In this document: piece by piece, positions 44,113 through 47,898 of the stretch | How positions within the stretch are numbered: position 1 is the stretch's first letter | Layout: each line of letters starts with the position of its first letter | Origin: an uncultured SAR324 cluster bacterium | Lineage (GTDB): Bacteria > SAR324 > NAC60-12 | NCBI GenBank assembly: GCA_902513935.1 | Contig: CABXOR010000006.1 | Span: 1-47,898 of the forward strand | Length of the DNA stretch: 47,898 nucleotides | Direction of reading: 5' to 3' | The notes under the pieces: model-generated | What the model was told of the DNA's origin: nothing | What the model saw: the letters and a program-made list of their open reading frames with translations, nothing else | Database searches by the model: none | Translations under genes and position numbers: made by a program

Positions 44113-45696
44113 ATGAACTCATTTATTAAATACAGTTTATGTCTTTTGGTGTGTATCCAATTGAACCATACATCTTTTGCTTTTGAGCATAAGGATTCCC
44201 ATGTTCATTTTTTGGAGTACACACCAAAAATCGTTAAACAAAATTTACATCAGAAAAAGCCTTATTTTTTGTTATTTGCTGCACAATGGTGCCATTGGTG
44301 TCATGTCTTCAACGAGAAAACACTCACTGATGAAAAAGTAATTTCTTACCTTAACGAAAATTTTGTCAATGTGTTTATCGATGCAGATATCAACACAAGT
44401 GCTTATCAAAAATATAAGGCAAAAGGAGTTCCGTTTACAGTATTTTTGAATCCTGACACATCAGAATATTATAAGTATTCCGGAACCCTTTACGCAGAGC
44501 CTTTTCTTGAAGTCATTCAGGATGTGATTCAAAATGTGAAACAAGGAAAAACTGTTGATGGAGAGAAAATATTTGCATTTGAATATAATCCACCTACAAA
44601 ATTAAATAAATCAACTTTAGATAATTTGCGGAATACCTACATTAAAGGCGTATTGGATAATTTTGATACTGAACAATATGGAGTTGGAAACGGAATAAAA
44701 ACAATCCTTCCAGAAACTTTCCTCTATCTCATAAATTCAACCAAAGGAGAAAATCGACAGGACTCAGTTTTATGGATTTCTGAAACACTAAAAAAAGCAA
44801 TCGATAATATTTATGATCCAATTGAAGGAGGATTCTTTCGATATGCAGAGACTGACGATTGGGATATTCCACATTATGAGAAAATGGCTGGACTTAATGC
44901 AGGTTCAATTTTACTCCTGTACAAAGTGAATAAGGAAATACCAAATCCAATATTCGTTAAAGTGGCGCAGCAAACTGTTAAATATTTAACTAATACATTA
45001 TATGATGAAGAGACTGGTTCTTTTCTCAGTTTTCAAGAAGCAAACACATCATATTATTTTTTAAATGAAAATCGCCGAAAAAATGTAAAACCGCCATTGA
45101 TAATCGGTAAGGTTTTTACGGATCATTTAGCTGTAACACTCACTTTTTTATTAGATGTGCTTGATTATTCAAAAAATATAACTCTCAAAAAAAAGGTAAT
45201 CCGCTCACTTGATTTCCTTTCAGAAATGATCCTCAATAACAAGCAAATTTATCACTTTTATACTATCAAAGAAAAACAGTGGCATGGTAAAAGCGGTCTT
45301 CAGGATCATGTTTTGCTAGCTAAACTGTTTAAGCGGGCGGCAGTGAAATTCCGAGATGAACGCTACCATCAGGCTTGTTTAAAAATGCTTCGATTTTCGA
45401 AGTTGAATTATTTTGATGAGAAAAAACAAATTTTTGTTGATCCGGAATTAGATGCAAATGATTACGAATATTTGATGGCAATGAATGGAGATATTGCATT
45501 TGCCTTGATGGACCAAAGTAAGAAATTATCTAATCAGAAGCACAGCCCCGTGAAACCGATAATAACATATTTTTCTGGATTAAATGAGTTACTAGAAGAC
45601 AAGTTTTGGGACAGTAAAAGTTGGGATTTTCTTGAGCGATCCGCATCTTTTCTATCTTCAGCAGACAGTTTTTTAGCAACCCAAAGCAATCCGTAA
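44113..45696 (+). CDS. Secreted thioredoxin/DUF255 protein with a YyaL-like C-terminal domain
   Basis: A 527-residue protein with a cleavable signal peptide (about 1-23). Residues 30-160 form a thioredoxin domain with the active site C60-H-W-C63 (AAQWCHWCHVFNEKT) and a cis-proline GVPFTVF. The C-terminal ~340 residues resemble the alpha/alpha-barrel region of the YyaL/SPATA20 family (GGFFRYAETDDWDIPHYEKM; GKSGLQDHVLLAKL). YyaL proteins are usually cytosolic and longer; this one should be periplasmic. It could reduce SoxY or cytochrome thiols, like SoxW in other sox clusters. Confidence 0.82.
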   Translation: MNSFIKYSLCLLVCIQLNHTSFAFEHKDSHVHFLEYTPKIVKQNLHQKKPYFLLFAAQWCHWCHVFNEKTLTDEKVISYLNENFVNVFIDADINTSAYQKYKAKGVPFTVFLNPDTSEYYKYSGTLYAEPFLEVIQDVIQNVKQGKTVDGEKIFAFEYNPPTKLNKSTLDNLRNTYIKGVLDNFDTEQYGVGNGIKTILPETFLYLINSTKGENRQDSVLWISETLKKAIDNIYDPIEGGFFRYAETDDWDIPHYEKMAGLNAGSILLLYKVNKEIPNPIFVKVAQQTVKYLTNTLYDEETGSFLSFQEANTSYYFLNENRRKNVKPPLIIGKVFTDHLAVTLTFLLDVLDYSKNITLKKKVIRSLDFLSEMILNNKQIYHFYTIKEKQWHGKSGLQDHVLLAKLFKRAAVKFRDERYHQACLKMLRFSKLNYFDEKKQIFVDPELDANDYEYLMAMNGDIAFALMDQSKKLSNQKHSPVKPIITYFSGLNELLEDKFWDSKSWDFLERSASFLSSADSFLATQSNP

Positions 45697-45759
45697 AAAA
45701 ACTAATTTAATAAAGGTAACTCTACATTCACGGGACTTATCGTGTTATCCTGAACATAT

Positions 45760-45784
45760 GTGGGTGATCTTAGAAGATTCCCAC
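45760..45784 (+). repeat. Imperfect hairpin in the gap before the BamE-like gene
   Basis: GTGGG and CCCAC arms with ATCTT/AAGAT inside form an imperfect 10-11 bp hairpin around a two-base centre, preceded by TTATCCTGAAC. It resembles short repetitive intergenic elements seen in many bacteria. No T-run follows, so termination is doubtful. Confidence 0.3.
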
Positions 45785-45856
45785 AGTTTATGATAACTCT
45801 GTATTCAGTCGATATTATATATAATAGAACTAATGATTCCTGAATAAAGTTAAACA

Positions 45857-46219
45857 ATGAATATTGAAAATCATCTCGAATCAGCTGAATGGGGGTTTGT
45901 TATTCGAAACTTTACAAAAATTTTGATTCTTTCAGCTGCAATAAGCTTATTTACGTCTGGGTGTGTCACCTTGGGAATAGACTTTCCTGAAGCAAATGTA
46001 TCTGTGATCAATATTGGTCAGACTACAAAATATGAGATCAGAAAGTTGTTTGGATCTCCATGGCTTTCAGGAATTAATGATGGAGAACTAGCCTGGACTT
46101 ACGGAAATTATGATTATTCTCTTTTTGGTAAAAGGGAGGCAAAGGATCTTGTCATTCAGTTTGATGAAAATGGTGTAGTGACTACCTACACTTTCAGTAC
46201 TACAGATCACGATGAATAA
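45857..46219 (+). CDS. BamE/SmpA-like lipoprotein
   Basis: A 120-residue outer-membrane-type lipoprotein. The lipobox FTSGC predicts lipidation at C36 after a hydrophobic segment (about 20-34). The following ~80 residues show the SmpA/OmlA fold: INIGQTTKYEIRKLFGSPW, DGELAWTYGNYDYSLFG and DLVIQFDENGVVTTYTF. It is not clearly the housekeeping BamE, being isolated from bam genes. It probably scaffolds an envelope protein encoded nearby. Confidence 0.78.
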   Translation: MNIENHLESAEWGFVIRNFTKILILSAAISLFTSGCVTLGIDFPEANVSVINIGQTTKYEIRKLFGSPWLSGINDGELAWTYGNYDYSLFGKREAKDLVIQFDENGVVTTYTFSTTDHDE

Positions 46220-46315
46220 GTGGGTTTGGAAGAACTGTAGTAAAAGTCCTTTTTATATGATACTTGTCATTTACTTGAGAAATAAATAGTTTATGAATTT
46301 TAGGAAGACAATAAT

Positions 46316-46765
46316 ATGAATAGTGTCACATTAGCAAAAATCTTACTGATTTTAATAACTATGTGCTTTGCAACTTTTGCTTCTGCTGTAGAGAAAGTAC
46401 CATTCGGTTCAAAACCACTTGCTCCGGAAGAAGCTTTTGTAATGGATCACATCATTGTAGGACCTTCCGAAGCAGTTATTCGTTGGCAAATTCCAAAGTT
46501 CTATTATCTATACAAAGAAAAGTTCGTCTTCACCAGTAAAGATTTTATCATTGAGAATATTCAGTTTCCTACACCAGAAGTTTTTAATGATCCCTTTTTT
46601 GGTTCAAGTGAAATTTATCATAATGTCGTGGAAGCTACGTTAAATCTCACTCCAACAATCAAAGGAGGATCTAAGGGAATTCTGGAAATTGGCTTCCAGG
46701 GTTGTTGGGAGGGCGGAGTTTGTTATCCTCCTGTAAAAACTTCATTAAAACTGTCCGGACTTTAA
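46316..46765 (+). CDS. Stand-alone DsbD N-terminal (alpha) domain protein
   Basis: A 149-residue secreted protein (signal peptide about 1-24) equal to the periplasmic N-terminal domain of DsbD, without its membrane and thioredoxin parts. Matching stretches are LAPEEAFVMD, RWQIPKFYYLYKEKF and FQGCWEGGVCYPPV; the redox pair is C130 and C136. nDsbD normally takes electrons from the DsbD membrane domain and reduces periplasmic thiols. A CcdA/ScsB-type partner must be elsewhere. It lies last in the sox segment, convergent with the PUFA synthase gene. Confidence 0.88.
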   Translation: MNSVTLAKILLILITMCFATFASAVEKVPFGSKPLAPEEAFVMDHIIVGPSEAVIRWQIPKFYYLYKEKFVFTSKDFIIENIQFPTPEVFNDPFFGSSEIYHNVVEATLNLTPTIKGGSKGILEIGFQGCWEGGVCYPPVKTSLKLSGL

Positions 46766-46780
46766 ACTGTTTCAACAGAA

Positions 46781-46843
46781 ATTTTTCAATATAGTAAAAG
46801 GCCTTTTTCCTACGACCAAAATATTATGGGCTTGTTGAAAAAT
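46781..46843. terminator. Candidate bidirectional terminator between convergent genes
   Basis: ATTTTTCAA (46781-46789) and TTGAAAAAT (46835-46843) are exact complements 45 nt apart, with a perfect AAAAGGCCTTTT palindrome inside (46796-46807). The gap lies between the nDsbD and pfaC-like stop codons. A weak secondary hairpin around ACTCC/GGAGT is near 46893. The assignment is tentative. Confidence 0.3.
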
Positions 46844-46919
46844 AATATTTTCCAATGATATCAATAAGAAATTTTTCTATTGATGGAAATAACTCCTTGG
46901 AGTTTCCAAAAACACTATT

Positions 46920-47898
46920 TTAGTTTTCTGTTTCTGAAATTCCAACTACAATGTCAAATATTTCATAGATTCTCAAATCTTCCCGCCACAAGTTTGCATC
47001 TGCAGTCAAGACCACCTGCCCCTTTTTTTGCTCTATGTTTTTAACATGCAAGTCCAGCTGCATGTATTTATTTTTTGGAATAATTTGTCCACGATATTTC
47101 CAGCCAACCTTGCTCAAAACAGGCACAAACCTTGGACTTTTGAATGAGTTTCCAATTCCCTGCTGCAAGGCAAAAGCCTGCAAAGCTTGAATTATTGCTT
47201 CCACTCCAAGTGAACCGGGCATAACAGGATCCCCGTGAAAATGACAGGGGAAAAACCAGTCTTCCGGATTGACTTCTTTGCGTGCATAAACATAGCCCTT
47301 GCTGAATTTTCCGCCTTCCGGCACGATCCGGATTATATCAGAAAAACTGAGTTTTCCGGAACACAAACGAAAATGAGGATGCTCAGGTTTTTCACCCAAA
47401 ACCTTCCGGTAATCAACCGAATTCAAGTCCAGTAAAATTGAAGAGTCAGACGCGTTTTCATTAATCCACGGAACGGCTTTTTTACCTCCGTCTAAACCAA
47501 CTTGAGCAGCCAATGACTCGCCGGTAAAATAGCCAAACATTGTATCGCCCTCAAAAAATATTTGTCCTTCACAGCTCAAAGAAAAACGATGCGTTTGAAT
47601 AATAGTGTCTCCGGAGGCAACCGTGGTTAGTAACTTGACTTCATTCAAAATCGTTTTTCCGCGTAAATCAGGATTCCTGAGTAAAGTTCCTTCTCCGTCA
47701 AGGTTGCGGTAATACAAGTCTAGTTCCGGATAAGTCAGCATTGCTCCGGAATGAGTTGAAATAAAACCGCAAGGTTGTAAAGCAACTTCCATCAAAACGG
47801 AATACGGCATGTTTTCAGGAAAAGAATTATTACGAAAAAACCAGGCATCTTCAGGAACGTCATATTCACTAACCAAGGTCATCGTCTTATCAAACTCC
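46920..47898 (-). CDS. pfaC: PfaC-like polyunsaturated fatty acid synthase, C-terminal fragment
   Basis: The frame is open through the right edge of the window, so only the last ~326 residues are present. They form a FabA-like double hot-dog dehydratase. The first half has YDVPEDAWFF and MPYSVLMEVALQPCGFIS; the second has the catalytic region FFPCHFHGDPVMPGSLG, in which His and Asp act in dehydration/isomerisation. These are signatures of the DH domains of PfaC-type long-chain PUFA synthases (EPA/DHA pathway), though single DH modules of other polyketide synthases are related. The TAG stop is at 46920-46922. The internal Met at 47882 is not a start. Confidence 0.85.
   Translation of the reverse strand, partial: EFDKTMTLVSEYDVPEDAWFFRNNSFPENMPYSVLMEVALQPCGFISTHSGAMLTYPELDLYYRNLDGEGTLLRNPDLRGKTILNEVKLLTTVASGDTIIQTHRFSLSCEGQIFFEGDTMFGYFTGESLAAQVGLDGGKKAVPWINENASDSSILLDLNSVDYRKVLGEKPEHPHFRLCSGKLSFSDIIRIVPEGGKFSKGYVYARKEVNPEDWFFPCHFHGDPVMPGSLGVEAIIQALQAFALQQGIGNSFKSPRFVPVLSKVGWKYRGQIIPKNKYMQLDLHVKNIEQKKGQVVLTADANLWREDLRIYEIFDIVVGISETEN

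Noticed and set aside
1..47898. CRISPR arrays, tRNA or rRNA genes, intact insertion sequences or phage genes
   Set aside because: No regularly spaced repeats, cloverleaf sequences, ribosomal RNA-like stretches, transposases or integrases were found on either strand.

Overview
The window is part of a bacterial chromosome from what looks like a chemolithotrophic, oxygen-respiring sulfur oxidiser. It carries an almost unbroken pathway for oxidising sulfane sulfur, sulfite and thiosulfate to sulfate. The sulfur genes run rightward from 8.8 kb to about 46 kb. The set combines aprBA-qmoABC-sat, a reverse-type dsr cluster (dsrN-C-A-B-L ... E-F-H ... M-K-J-O-P), tusA, dsrE2, a YeeE/YedE sulfur permease and soxY-B-Z. 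The presence of dsrL, dsrEFH, dsrE2, tusA and sox together argues for the oxidative direction rather than sulfate reduction. Marine SAR324 or a related proteobacterial lineage would fit this gene set plus the PUFA-synthase fragment at the right edge. That assignment is inference from gene content; no phylogeny was run.

Layout. 0.1-3.7 kb: a leftward housekeeping cluster (glyoxalase I, DUF2062 membrane protein, TPR membrane protein, adenosylhomocysteinase). 3.7-5.0 kb: a non-coding stretch holding two decayed prepilin pseudogenes on the minus strand, bracketed by two copies of a roughly 110-bp repeat. 5.0-8.4 kb: a calcium-type P-ATPase and protein-L-isoaspartate methyltransferase. 8.8-17.3 kb: aprB-aprA-qmoA-qmoB-qmoC-sat, which convert sulfite to sulfate through APS with electrons passing to quinone. 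17.7-19.4 kb: a TPR protein, a YkgJ-type cysteine-cluster protein and TusA.

19.5-36.2 kb: the dsr island. Its order is close to that remembered from green sulfur bacteria (N-C-A-B-L-U-E-F-H-T-M-K-J-O-P). Added to it are an unrecognised 123-residue protein, an Fe(II)/2-oxoglutarate dioxygenase-like protein, a siroheme-synthase N-terminal homologue, a TrpD2-like protein and an RsbRD-domain protein. Sulfur would pass from TusA and DsrE2 to DsrEFH, then to DsrC and DsrAB. DsrL would take the electrons released by DsrAB, and the DsrMKJOP membrane complex would handle DsrC-trisulfide and quinone chemistry.

36.2-46.8 kb: a more AT-rich accessory segment. It starts with a TusA-like gene interrupted by one in-frame TGA, followed by the YeeE/YedE permease, a beta-propeller lipoprotein and soxY-soxB-soxZ. 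Next come a c-type cytochrome with an extra N-terminal domain, DUF302, SCO, a thioredoxin/DUF255 protein, a BamE-like lipoprotein and a stand-alone DsbD N-terminal domain. No soxXA or soxCD is present. 46.9-47.9 kb: the leftward C-terminal end of a PfaC-like polyunsaturated fatty acid synthase, cut by the window edge. No rRNA, tRNA, CRISPR array or intact mobile element was found.
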